DNA of 64,000 bases from Telmatactis stephensoni (taxonomy: Eukaryota; Cnidaria; Anthozoa; Actiniaria; Isophelliidae). Positions 24,061 to 34,730 of the stretch are shown in pieces. The notes beneath the pieces were generated by a model. It was not told the origin of the DNA. It saw nothing but the letters and a program-made list of their open reading frames with translations, and ran no database searches. Every line of letters begins with the position of its first letter. Position 1 is the stretch's first letter. Position numbers and translations under genes: made by a program. The stretch covers positions 92,001 to 156,000 of the forward strand of contig JALIZF010001428.1 in the NCBI GenBank assembly GCA_029948255.1. The letters are read 5' to 3'.

Positions 24061-24481
24061 AATTATAGAACAGATAATACAAATTTTATTTCGAAAACTC
24101 AGTGCACGAGGGAGGGTGGGGTGGGGGTAAATTGTGAATGGGGGACAATAACGCAACAATAACAAGAGAGAATCAAAAGAGAATGAACGAAAGAGAAACG
24201 AACGAGTGAAGGGATGAGAAAATGAACGAACTAAGGAAAGAATGAGAGGGAGAAGAAGAAGAAGAAGAAACATTCAAGTTACGAAGTTACGAAGGATAGA
24301 TGTACATTCATGGCGTACCATTAACGCTAGAGAAGATACAAAAACTGGAGAAAACAAGAAAGAAGGAAAGAAAGCAACGAACAAAAGAATAAACTCAGGA
24401 AGAACGAACGAAAGCCGAGAAAGCAAGAAATTCGAAAAGAAGGAAGAAATAAGAAAGAAGGGAAAATTAATTGACACTTAG

Positions 24482-24558
24482 TGACTGGGACCGAGGGAAA
24501 CAGTATGTTTTGTGGTCGAGGGACCACAAAACATACTGCTTTCCCGAGGTCCCAGTCA
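24482..24558. repeat. Near-perfect palindrome, 36-nt arms
   Basis: TGACTGGGACCGAGGGAAAC... pairs with ...TTCCCGAGGTCCCAGTCA, continuing to the centre through ATGTTTTGTGG / CCACAAAACAT. Arms differ by a few bases. Confidence 0.85.
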
Positions 24559-24565
24559 ATAAGGG

Positions 24566-25021
24566 TTTTGTTATATACCAACTGTCAAAGAGCAAAATAA
24601 AAAGCAAAACGTCGCTGCCTACAGTTAAAGTTTTTAATCAAAATTCACACAAAACTGACCTAGCCTTTTTTCACACATAGTTTTTCGAAGAATTGTTGCA
24701 GCTCTTTTGGCAACATTCCTGGTTGGTTATCATCTTTTTCTCGGAATAAATGTTGTATATTGGTCTTAAAAGTTTGACAATAAACACGAGTTTTGCCTCA
24801 TGCATGTCCGAATGAATGAATTTGTAAAGGCGCGCTGCCAAAAACCTGCCTTCAAAGCTCAATCAACTTCCGGTTTTGTTATTACCGGTCAATGAAACTC
24901 ACTGTTGCCCGCTGAGAGTTGTTGCTGGGGAAACAGCGAAATTTGTTGACGTTCACGTGATGCGCTCTCGCCCAATCAGAGCACGGAAAAAATTGACTTT
25001 GACAGTTGGTATATAACAAAA
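24566..25021. repeat. Inverted repeat enclosing about 400 bp
   Basis: TTTTGTTATATACCAACTGT (24566) is inverted at ACAGTTGGTATATAACAAAA (about 25002-25021). Probably the ends of a non-autonomous element that adjoins the palindrome at 24482. Confidence 0.65.
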
Positions 25022-25112
25022 TGTATTATCATAGCTACATACCCCTAAAGCTTTGTTGTGGTTTGCAACTCCTTTGCACTTGTCTTTCATTTCGCCCAAC
25101 ATTTTCCTGAAT

Positions 25113-28100
25113 TCACCCACGTCCTAACTTGACACCTTTGAATGGGCAGCCGTTCTTGAATGATGGGCATCCTTTACCAAGTCCCTTCAACTTTGGAGAA
25201 TGGTAAGGACATGCTGTACCTCCTTCAAATATGGGGCATTTAGATTTGATGGTATCCATGGTAACAAACACGGAGTCCTAATTCAAATTATAAAGTGTTA
25301 AAGCAACTGAGATAGAAGTGTATAGACACTATGTAGTGAAATACGTCTGCGCATGCGTGCATATTATGATGTCTTCTTAAGGCTGAATTACACGGCACGA
25401 TATGTCGGCCCGTTTTTTAATAAGCTTCGTTCGGGAAAAGAGAGAAATTGGCCCGATTCACAAAAGTCTGTTGCGCGATGCAGTGCAACAGATTTTTTTC
25501 GTGTCGGGCCGATTTTTTGAATAAGAAAAATCTTAACACCAGCAAAGCAAAGAGAAGAGGTTGTATTTTTAAAGGTCAGTAAGGCTTTTTAGATCAAGAA
25601 AACAATGTCAAAACCAAAATACAACTTAATGTTTCACAGCATTGCTTTTTTACAGACAGGTAGAAAGTCCAGACATCTAAAATCAAACTGATACAATGTG
25701 TTAATGAAGTTCTAATGTGTTAAAGCAATCTATTCATTAGTCCTAAAATGTTATTTTTTAACCGATTCGGCGTCACTATAATAATAAAAGCCCTCTAAGA
25801 GGATATGTGGTTACTGGTCAAATGATAAATAGACAAGCAAAGCAATTAAACAAATAAACAAACAAACAAAAAGAAATAGAAAAGAAAGAAAGAATGCTTT
25901 CGAGAAAAAAATAATTATAATTTTTCTGTCAATATATGGAGTCTACGAGAATGATGAAAGTGCTCCAAAAAGTCCTCCAAATTATATATTACAAAGAAGA
26001 AAATGACAAACTAGGCAAACTACCACAACTTTATATTCCTAAAAGTTTTGAGGTCACTGAACAAACAGAACAGTCTTTGTAGTCACATCTGGACTCATTG
26101 GCTCTTTGTTAAATGCCGGACTAATTAAATTCAAAAATAATTTTCTTTTAAGGTAGCTCGGTCTCACTCTAGTTTTTTTCACGGTCAACTAGCGACGTTT
26201 AAACAGCCGTAGCTCCCGCTCCAGTGCGTCTTTTGCCAAGATCTTTTCACACTTGTCTAGATATAGAATGAAGTTTTTAAAACAGTATATTTTATTGAAA
26301 TCCGTTTTCTTTTAGTGAAGAAATCATTATGTTGTCTTCTTTACTTAAAGCTCATTTTCGAGAAAAATCGGTCTAAACTTTTAAAGCCACATATCCTACG
26401 GTAAAGTTGTTAGCTAGGTCTACATTCTGAGGAAGTGTCAAAAAAATCGTACTCATAGTTTTTGAATAAAAACGGTTATATTTTTTTGTATACAAAAATT
26501 CATATGTTTTGTACTATTTACAATAACAACCCACTCTGACAAGATACAACAAAATCCTTGCTCTCAGTTATTGCCAAGACTTAGTTCTACACTTTCTGAG
26601 ATTTTCAATAGATTCGGCCAAGGCAATAATTTTTAAGAGTGGTACAAGTCATGTAATATTTTTGTTCATTTTCTCGCAAAACCTGAAATTTTTGCTTCTA
26701 GCTGAACGCGCTAATTAAAAAATCGTCGATGATTTTTTTTTTTATTTCCGCTATTAATTATTCAGAATATGTCCAATTATAGTTCCAAGTTGGTAATCGA
26801 AAGAATACCTCTAATAAGGTGCTCAAATAAAATTTCAAACTTAGGTATATTTGCATTTGTCCATTAGAAAAGTGATGGGGGGATGGGGAGTTTGGGATTG
26901 GCATAAATGTTTTTTGGCTACCAAAAGTAGAAATGATTTTTTTTTTTTTACACTTTGGCAGGAATATTTTTTTAAGAAAATGTCCCGGCAGATTTTTTTT
27001 TCAAAATTTTTATTGGATATATATTTTTTCTTTTTTTGCTTCTAAAGTGAATTTACTTTTACTTTTGATTTTGATTTTACTTTTGATTTTGATTTTACTT
27101 TTGATTTCAGTTGATTTTACTTTTGATTTTGATTTTACTTTTGATTTTCATTTAACTTTTGATTTTGATTTTGATTTTACTTTTGATTTTGATTTTACTT
27201 TTGATTTTGATTTTACTTTTGATTTTGATTTTACTTTTGACTTTCATTTTCCTTTTGATTTTAATTTTAATTTTCCTTTTCCTTTTCCTTTTCCTTTTCC
27301 TTTTGATTTTGATTTTGATTTTACTTTTGATTTTGATTTTACTTTTGATTTTGATTTTACTTTTGATTTTGATTTTACTTTTGATTTTGATTTTACTTTT
27401 GATTTTGATTTTGATTTTACTTTTGATTTTCATTTCATTTTCATTTTGCTTTTGCTTTTAATTTTAATTTTACTTTTGATTTTCATTTTATTTTTCATTT
27501 TACTTTTACTTTTCATTTCATTTTCATTTTGCTTTTACTTTTGATTTTAATTTACATTTTACTTTTGATTTTCATTTTATTTTTCATTTTCATTTTCATT
27601 TTACTTTTCATTTCATTTTCATTTTACTTTTGATATTATTTTCAAAATGTATTTGTTTTTCCTTTTATTTTCACTTTAAAATGAAAAACATAATGAAAAT
27701 CAAACAAAAATTATACAAAAGAAGGTTAAAAATGTAGTGGCAGCCATGGGCCACCATACTTTTGCCCCATCCCCACCCCCACCCAATCAATCAATCAAAT
27801 GAGTTAATTCAATACTCACAATAACAGATTGAGGCTCAAAGACTGGCTTTCCATCCTTTCCGGTGTTGAAAGGCCAGGTATATTTCTCAGGGCATTTTCC
27901 TCCCAATTTCGTTATATACCAAAAGTACAGCCTGCTGGATAGCATGACCCATGATTTTCTTGCCTGTCTCATCATCAGGTACCAGCGATGCCAAGATGTC
28001 GGTGACCTCCCCCAAGGTTTTACACTGCCCTGGCTTCACAATACAACCATGATCAAAAACAGGGGATTTGGCAAGTCCGGCCAGACTTGAGACCAGTGAA

Positions 28101-28160
28101 AGGGCACTGGTCGTTATTAAAGACTAGGCATTTAGCCTTGACTTCTGCTACAGTAGTTTG
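25113..28160 (-). pseudogene. Cys-Pro-rich protein gene, frameshifted, function unknown
   Basis: The last exon (25277-25113) codes for DSVFVTMDTIKSKCPIFEGG followed by TACPYHSPKLKGLGKGCPSF and KNGCPFKGVKLGRG, then stop. It joins in phase 0, after a 2.5 kb intron, to an upstream exon ending at 27820 (KPVFEPQSVI, donor GTGAGT). That exon, read back to about 28150, carries KAKCLVFNNDQCPF, KSPVFDHGCIVKPGQCKTLG, ILASLVPDDETGKK and GGKCPEKYTWPFNTGKDGKP, but in three frames, so at least two frameshifts separate them. The repeated KCPxF...CPY/F spacing ties the ends together as one gene. Either the gene is decaying or the assembly has indels; earlier exons would lie beyond 28160. I do not recognise the family. 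The intron contains a long T-rich repeat. Confidence 0.5.
27045..27640. repeat. Degenerate (TTTTGA/TTTTAC)n pyrimidine-rich repeat
   Basis: About 600 bp of TTTTGATTTTGATTTTAC-type repeats with TTTTCC and TTTCAT variants. Long open frames on both strands (Phe/Asp, Lys/Ile, Leu/Ile) are by-products of the repeat. Confidence 0.92.
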
Positions 28161-28592
28161 CTATAAGAGATATATAATAAATATGATTATTTGAAAGTAC
28201 TTTGTATTTTGTAACTCAGGGTATTTTTTCTAGAGCACTAGAATGTTGTGTAACTAGTCCAAAGCGAATGAACTCCAAAACGAATGGAATAATTAACCGG
28301 CAATTTTCGATTGGTTTGCAGTCTTTTTCACATTCGAAGTGACGGAATAGCCCTTAGTTTCCTTACTGCTATTCTGGAACTTCAAGCACCCCACTTTAGC
28401 AAGTCCCAGCTAATCTCTCATCAATAAAACTTTAGTTTTAGTTATTTTAAATTAATATTTGGTTGTAATACGATTGTATAATCTATGTAGAAATGTGAAG
28501 AAATTTATGTTAAATGTAAAAACTATGTATTAAGGTATATAAATCTTTGTGCAAATGTAAAAAGAAATCTATTAAAGTAGAAAAATTATACG
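28161..28592. other. Non-coding, no gene recognised
   Basis: AT-rich sequence upstream of the minus-strand Cys-Pro-rich gene. Earlier exons of that gene may be here, but none was identified. Confidence 0.4.
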
Positions 28593-28596
28593 CTAC

Positions 28597-29365
28597 CCGC
28601 CTCGACCTCGAGGATCGCTATTTGCAGAGTTGAGATCTGAGTTAGGATCTGAGTTAGGATCTGAGTTAGGATCTGAGTTAGGATCTGAGTTAGGATCTGA
28701 GTTAGGATCAGAGTTAGGATCGGAGTTAGGATCGGAGTTAGGATCTGAGTTAGGATCTGAGTTAGGATCAGAGTTAGGATCTGAGTTAGGATCAGAGTTA
28801 GGATCAGAGTTAGGATCAGAGTTAGGATCTGAGTTAGGATCAGAGTTAGGATCGTGGCTTTGAAGGGACATTAAAATTGTGTGAAATATTTTTCAGTTGA
28901 TTGTTACTCTCAATTGGGTATTAGTTAGTAGCTCTCATCTGAAAAATATTTCATGCTATTCCAATGTCCCTTCAAAGCCACTGTTAAGTACAGATTTAAT
29001 GAATGACTTGATGATTATGTAACAGGTTATCCGACCTCTTTCAAAGTTTCAAGGAACGTGTTCACTGAGCGAGATTGTTGTGAAAATATGATCGGAATGT
29101 ATGATCAAGCGAGGATGAGCCTGCGTTACCCGCTGACAGCAGTAACATTCTACAGTACACCGTGAGACCTTGCGGCCAGGGTCGGGTTTATTCATATTTC
29201 TGCCCAATAAAACTTTTATTCGTACTTCTCATTAAATATTTCATGGCTTAATCATTTATTGTGATCCTAACTCCGATCCTAACTCAGATCCTAACTCAGA
29301 TCTCAACTCGATGTTTAGTTTATCTCCTCGAGCTCGACTAGCAATGCTATTTGCGAGCTAGCATC
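28597..29365. mobile_element. Inverted-repeat element with an expanded 12-bp minisatellite in one arm
   Basis: The left arm (GCTATTTGCAGAGTTGAGAT, then GAGTTAGGATCT repeats, 28628-28853, about 19 units) is the inverse of the right arm (29263-29310, about four units of GATCCTAACTC, then ATCTCAACTCGATG). Next to the left array is a separate foldback (28854-28981, GTGGCTTTGAAGGGACATT inverted at its far side). The left array is open in both directions only because 12 is divisible by three. Confidence 0.7.
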
Positions 29366-30089
29366 CCAATTTACTTTGTAAGTGGGCGTTTCTGTCAATA
29401 TCTGATTGGCTAAAGGCGGTGTTCAGCACGAGACAATTTTTATCGACGATTTCCCGCGCAACGTTGCAACAACTTGCTATATTTTGCGTTGCGAGTTGCT
29501 GTCTTGGATTCAAAAACTCTCAAACGCGTTGCCGAAGCGAAAATTGCAAGGAAAATCGTTCCAAGTGTCATGTTAAACGAGAAAGATTTTTAACGCAACG
29601 CCGTTGCGCTGAAAATCAGCCCTGTTCCGTCATGCCTCGGTTTATACCATTTGTAAGATTGCCTGTTTATATTTATTACTGTTTTGTAGTGTTGTTCTTG
29701 TTAGGAGTCGCATACAAGGTTGTTTGCCAGAATTGGAGAAATAATCCAAAGAAATGATAATCCAAAATTAAAGAAATAATAATCCTGAGGTACGAGAACA
29801 AAGGCAAAGGTGTTAATATGTTAATAGCTTACTACAAAACTACGCGTCCTGTCAGACTAAAGTTAATTGGTCAATAGGCTACCAAAAATCCAGACAGAGG
29901 CGGAGTTTTCTATACAATGTCTGTACACTTTGCTGGCTTCCCGGTAGCCTATTGACCAAATCCCAATAGGGATTTCCGATTTAGCGGAATTTTCGCTTAA
30001 ATGGAAGACTTTTTTCCGTCTATTGTAATGGTACAGCCTAGTCCCCAGGCTATCCCGTCTCTCGTTTCAAAACGTGACGTCACAGAGTG

Positions 30090-30208
30090 ACGGGAGTAGG
30101 GTAAGACAAAAATTAAACTGCATCCGGTTGCTAAAAATAGCACAGATGGGAATTATCACGGCGCGCGCCCCATTAACAAGTTTCCCTCTCTTATTTATGC
30201 TCTCTTGT
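30090..30208. mobile_element. Half-copy of the foldback family seen at 56316-56995
   Basis: Shares, nearly base for base, the right arm of the element in the LRAT D intron: GTAGGGTAAGAC, CTAAAAATAGCACAGATGGG, GGCGCGCGCCCCATTAACAA, ending TTATTTATGCTCTCTTG. The partner arm is missing here. Confidence 0.8.
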
Positions 30209-30999
30209 GAAGTCTCTATACAAGTCGACTATTTTAATTCTTTTATGAGGTTAAGTGGATTTTTTTCGCAATTCTTATACAGGGGAGCACCCAAGATCAG
30301 TGCTCATGTATTTGAACAGTCATTTAGAAGTGAATTCATAGAAAAGAAAAGCAAACAAGCAAGTAAACAAACAAACAAACAAAAGCAATCAAAGAAACAA
30401 AGAACACAGCAAATTCAGACTCAGTAAACTTTCGTCCAAATATATGTGAAAACGCGGAAATAATCCGCAAATTTTGTCGTTGGGCATGAGCTAGTGTAAC
30501 TGTGTTTATACAGAAACTTGTAAAACCTTACACATTTATAGTCATGAAGTATTTATATACACCCAATAATGCTGTGCTGAAAAGCAAAAAAGATGTGATA
30601 TGTCCTCGCGAAAATCGCAAAGTCACTGCCATTTTCGAAACCATTTAAGCGCATGCGTACAACGGTTACTTTAGATCCCACACGGCTTGCAGTTCTGCTT
30701 TGGTATATATAACAAAGACATTTAAAATATGATACAAAACAATTGGAATTTGAGAAGGCAATGAAAGACAACGAAACTGCTAACTTAGTATATGCGTTGT
30801 TTTATCATCCTCAATATTCTGGTTGTCCCCATCTCTGCATCAGTATTACACAGGGACTCATGTTGCAAATCATGTTAACTTTGTTTGATTTATAGACATT
30901 GTTAAACCTTCTTACTATTGTTCTCTTTTGTTTTTATTATTACACACTAGATATTAGTTTTTGTTTCACGGATTTTAATTTTTGATAAATTGAGAAATA

Positions 31000-31110
31000 T
31001 TTAACAATTATTCCACGAAATCGAGTCGTGCATGAGCTGATAGCCGACGAGGCTTCGCCGAGTCGGCTATCAGCCATGGACGACGAGATTGAGTGGAATA
31101 ATTGTTTTAT
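31000..31110. repeat. Imperfect palindrome centred near 31054
   Basis: TAACAATTATTCCACGAAATCG is inverted at about 31090-31107, and the centre carries GATAGCCGACGAGGC / GCCGAGTCGGCTATC. A second block near 31230-31320 (GAGCTGATAGCC, CCAATCAGCGCGCGCG) is related. Confidence 0.7.
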
Positions 31111-31367
31111 TATATTCACAACCAATTGATTTTGAGCAATAAGGAATTTCATTTTTATTTTCAAGCCATTTTCGAGCTATTTTAGCTATTTTAAATTGTC
31201 AAAAATCTTGTCGCCATTTTGTTTTTCTCTACTCACGGGATATGAGCTGATAGCCTAGTAGTAGAGTAGCCAATCAGCGCGCGCGTTTGCTCATATCCAT
31301 TGGTTGTGAATATAATAAAACTTAATATCACCGTAGTTGACTCGGCCAGTTGACTCTGATATCCCTA

Positions 31368-31485
31368 AGGCCCCGTTCACACTACAGTTTTAGATCGATC
31401 TGAGTTCGATCCAGCTAGAAGCGATGTACTAGACTGGATCGATCTCAGATCGATCTAATGCTGTAGTGTGAACGGGGCCTTAGGT
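31368..31485. mobile_element. MITE, GGCCCCGTTCACACTACAG termini
   Basis: TAAGGCCCCGTTCACACTAC and GTAGTGTGAACGGGGCCTTA are exact inverses, with GATCGATCTGAG-type palindromes inside. The terminus is typical of Harbinger-like MITEs with TAA/TTA target sites; assignment is by motif only. Confidence 0.85.
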
Positions 31486-31723
31486 ATCTTAGCACGCGCC
31501 GGTCAGTTTGTGATTTCCAAATTTACCTAAAGCTCGCTAAACTCTTTTGTATATTTTACAAATAAAGAAGTTTAAAAATCGACGCGTGTCATTCCTATTG
31601 TTCTCGTTATCACCTACATAAGTGCACTGGAAAACTTCGTTCCAATTCCGCTAAATCGGAAAACCCTATTCGAGACTTTAGTCTGGCTGGACGCGTAATT
31701 ATGTCAATTATGCACACGGTGGT

Positions 31724-31822
31724 AAGGCGCTGTTATATGGAGGCGAGCCGGCCGGCCCGGTAAGTAGCTAACTTCTTTTGTTTTCTTTTCCTTTGACTCG
31801 CCTCCTTGTAAACAGTGCCTTA
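31724..31822. mobile_element. Small MITE, AAGGCGCTGTTATATGGAGG ends
   Basis: AAGGCGCTGTTATATGGAGGC and GCCTCCTTGTAAACAGTGCCTT are inverted around a spacer with CGGCCGGCCCGG. Related in style to the GTTTACATG-ended MITEs elsewhere in the window. Confidence 0.75.
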
Positions 31823-32367
31823 CTCCCACGAGTTCTGCTCTTGTAAACTACCACTTGAAACTTTCGAAATTATTATGAATTATTTTTAGCTTTCCGAATA
31901 TAGAATTGTGCATCAACAAAATATATTCACTTTTACAGAACTATGGGTGAAGCTGCAAGGGAAACTGACAAAGGAAAGCTTCTATTTTGTACCGACGGTA
32001 AATCAGTAAAAGAATATAAAAAGAACAATTTCACAACCAGAAATAAATTGGAAGCTAATTAAACAGCACTTTTAGCAGCTACGAAATTATCACTTTTATA
32101 GTACTACGGGCGAAACAACGCTGATCAATTTTGTGCTGGTGTTAATTTTCTTTTCTGAGATATTCTTTATTCTTTATAGCCTAGAAAACAGTTGTAAATG
32201 ATTTTATTAAAAACATACGTAATGATTGAATACTGATACAAAAAATGAGATTTTGATGTAGATTTTTCTACTTCAAGTCTCTCTGAGATGCATTAGATAA
32301 ATTTCTTTAAGGAGGCTTCCTACAATTTCTCTAGTGCTCGACCGGGCAACTTCAAACGGCTTTAGTT

Positions 32368-34291
32368 CTTATATGAAAGCTCCCACAGTTATGAACTTTC
32401 GTCCACGTCTTACTACATAAAGACTGATCATGAAGTTTTTAAAGGTATGTGTTTTGTTAACATCGGGGTCAGTACCATAGCGACGTGCGATGACGTCACC
32501 GTTTTAGAGCCCAAGCAATTTTATGAGTTTTCCGTCCTAAACTTTTATAACGACACACAAGGCGTTAATATTTAGGACTTTGCCTAGCAGCATACAAATT
32601 TTGGAGAGATTTATATATATGAACGGATTATGAGCTATTCGAGGCGCCAATTTTTTAATCCCATGCAAAAGTCCCAATTTCTTGTCAGTTTCGAGTCAGT
32701 AATTACTCGTGCCCAGGCCTTCAGGCCGGGAACGAGTTATAAATTGCAACTGTTTTTTTTCCTGTCGTCGTCGCGAGAATGCAGCATTTCTGAGTCAGCA
32801 TTCTTGCGCAAGCGGTTAAGTGATGAATCGGCTAAGTGATGCACTCTCAATTGGTCAAGAGCGGGAGAAACAATGCCCTTCATTCATCGCCTACTCTTCG
32901 TAGTGAACGCCAGTGAGGAACCTTAGGAATGCAAGATGGCCGACTACAACGAAAATCGCTTTCAGAGACAGGCTCTTCTCGGAATAATACATCGTAAAGT
33001 GGGGCTTATAACTTGAGATATACCTAGACACTCATAAGAGCTTCAGAATGGGCTGTTGTTTTGGGCGGCATCTCCAATCCTTTGACCAAATATTCAATTC
33101 TAATTGGAGTACTTGAAAGTAGGCCCTCGCGATACGAATTATTTCCTATGAGTTGGAAATCTACGAATTTCTCATCCTACATGTCGCTAAACGAACAAAC
33201 ATAGAAGCAAGTCAATTATATTCCTCATTTAAGCATTCAAGAGATCTTGAGAGGTTTTTGTACTGAATATTAATATCGGAGACCATTGCATGGAATTAGG
33301 TTCCATTGACCTTGTATTTCGCGTTTGGTCACGTAACGTCTTTTATTCAATATATAAAACATCCGAAAAATACACGATTTGTTATTGTGTTAAAAACACC
33401 GTTGTAGAAGATTTTACAGCAAACAATTGAGATACATAGTGAAATAAAAAAATGAATAAAACTGGTATATTCGCAGGGGATATTTTTGCATGTCGGAGAT
33501 ATACAATACTCATGTATGATAAGAGGCAAACACTAATAGCTCAGTGCTGACAGACAACTTGACTAATCAGATATTCTTTAGTTTTAATAAGTTAACCGAT
33601 TCAAAAAAGGTCTTATGTTACGGTTAAATATTTCCCGGAATGGTGAAGAATGCGTGAAACGGCTCGGGGAAGAGGGCTCCCGGGGCACGAGTGAACGCAC
33701 GTGTGCGTCTAGTTTTAAATTAAAAGCAAAGCAGCATGGCAACTTTCGGACTGTCCAATTGTTGTTCATATATCAGTCTGCTTCTCAACGAAGTGGCACG
33801 TCAGAAAGTTCTTTAATTTCGATCTCCGCCATCGTACGCCCACTTAGAAATGAAATTGGGCTGAATTTTATCCCGGCAAATTCATACAAAACCGTTTAGT
33901 GCTCCAAAAGAAAAATCTTTTGGTTAACTGTTTTCTCCCTTTGGTGAGAAGTAGTCTGATATATGAGCAACATTTGATTTTTGGAAACATTGTGATTTTG
34001 GGTGTTAAAATATTGCGCCTCGAATAATTCAAAATCCGTTTATACGAATCTCTCCAAAACTCGTATATATGCTGCTAGGCAAAGTCCTAAATATTAACGC
34101 CTTATGTGTCGTTTCGTTATAAAAGTTTAGGTCGAAAAATGCGTAAAATTACTTGGGATCTAAAACGGTGACGTCATTGTTTCGTCGCTATGTTAACCCC
34201 GATGTAAACAAAACACTTACCATTGAAAACTTCAGTCTTTATGTAATAAGTTGACGAAAGTTCATAACTGTGGGTGCTTTCATGTTTTCAG
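32368..34291. mobile_element. Element with about 255-nt terminal inverted repeats
   Basis: The left arm (32368-32625: CCCACAGTTATGAACTTTCG ... TTAATATTTAGGACTTTGCC ... CAAATTTTGGAGAGATT) is the inverse of the right arm (34034-34291) over almost its whole length, with scattered mismatches. The 1.4 kb interior has no convincing protein. Arms this long with no transposase suggest a non-autonomous or foldback DNA transposon. A (TTG)n/(TGC)n tract follows the right arm. Confidence 0.8.
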
Positions 34292-34396
34292 TTGCTGTTG
34301 TTGTTGTTGTTGTGTTAGTTGTTGCTAGCTGTTGTTGTTGTGTTTTTGTTGTTGTTGCTACTGCTACTGCTGCTGCTGCTGTTGCTGTTATTATCA
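34292..34396. repeat. (TTG)n/(CTG)n microsatellite
   Basis: Interrupted GTTGTT and GCTGCT runs just beyond the right arm of the preceding element. Confidence 0.85.
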
Positions 34397-34730
34397 TTAT
34401 TTTTCAAATTTAGAATAATTAATTCAGTGATCGCTTGTCTCCCGGGCAACGTACGAGCAGGTAAGACTTCCCGCGCAACTCGAGATCAGGTGAGGGGATT
34501 TCCCTAATTATGTCGACTGAAATATGCTTATAAACAAATCTCTATACGTTTTTATTCTATATCCGAGTCTGTTTCTGAAATTCACAGTTTTTGAAGTTAG
34601 TTACGATTTGAATTTGCTTCTAAAAAGAAGCCAAGAAAATATTTACTACAAGAGACTGTTTTATCGGTTGATTTCTTTGCTTTTTAATCCAAAAAATAAA
34701 AAGGAACGGAGTTATGAAGATAGATTCGAA

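Larger units (their letters stand above)
29840..31700. mobile_element. About 1.9 kb inverted-end element carrying nested insertions
   Basis: Left CTACGCGTCCTGTCAGACTAA and right TTTAGTCTGGCTGGACGCGTAA are inverted, as are GATTTCCGATTTAGCGGAAT (about 29968) and its inverse near 31645. The left arm is split by a foldback (TTGGTCAATAGGCTACC inverted at about 29945-29961). No transposase frame. Confidence 0.6.

Noticed and set aside
26933..27544. 203-codon Phe/Asp/Leu frame and antisense Lys/Ile frames
   Set aside because: By-products of the TTTTGA/TTTTAC repeat.
28593..28871. Asp-Pro-Asn-Ser and Glu-Leu-Gly-Ser repeat proteins
   Set aside because: A 12-bp minisatellite is open in several frames by length alone; it lies inside an inverted-repeat element.
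29419..29757. 112-codon frame with one hydrophobic segment
   Set aside because: Cys-rich and with a membrane-like stretch, but no splice partners, no known motif and imperfect GCAACG repeats inside; not enough to call a gene.
34524..34730. 69-codon N-terminal extension of LRAT B
   Set aside because: Open by chance; paralogues D and E start at the position matching 34731, and the extension has no counterpart in them.
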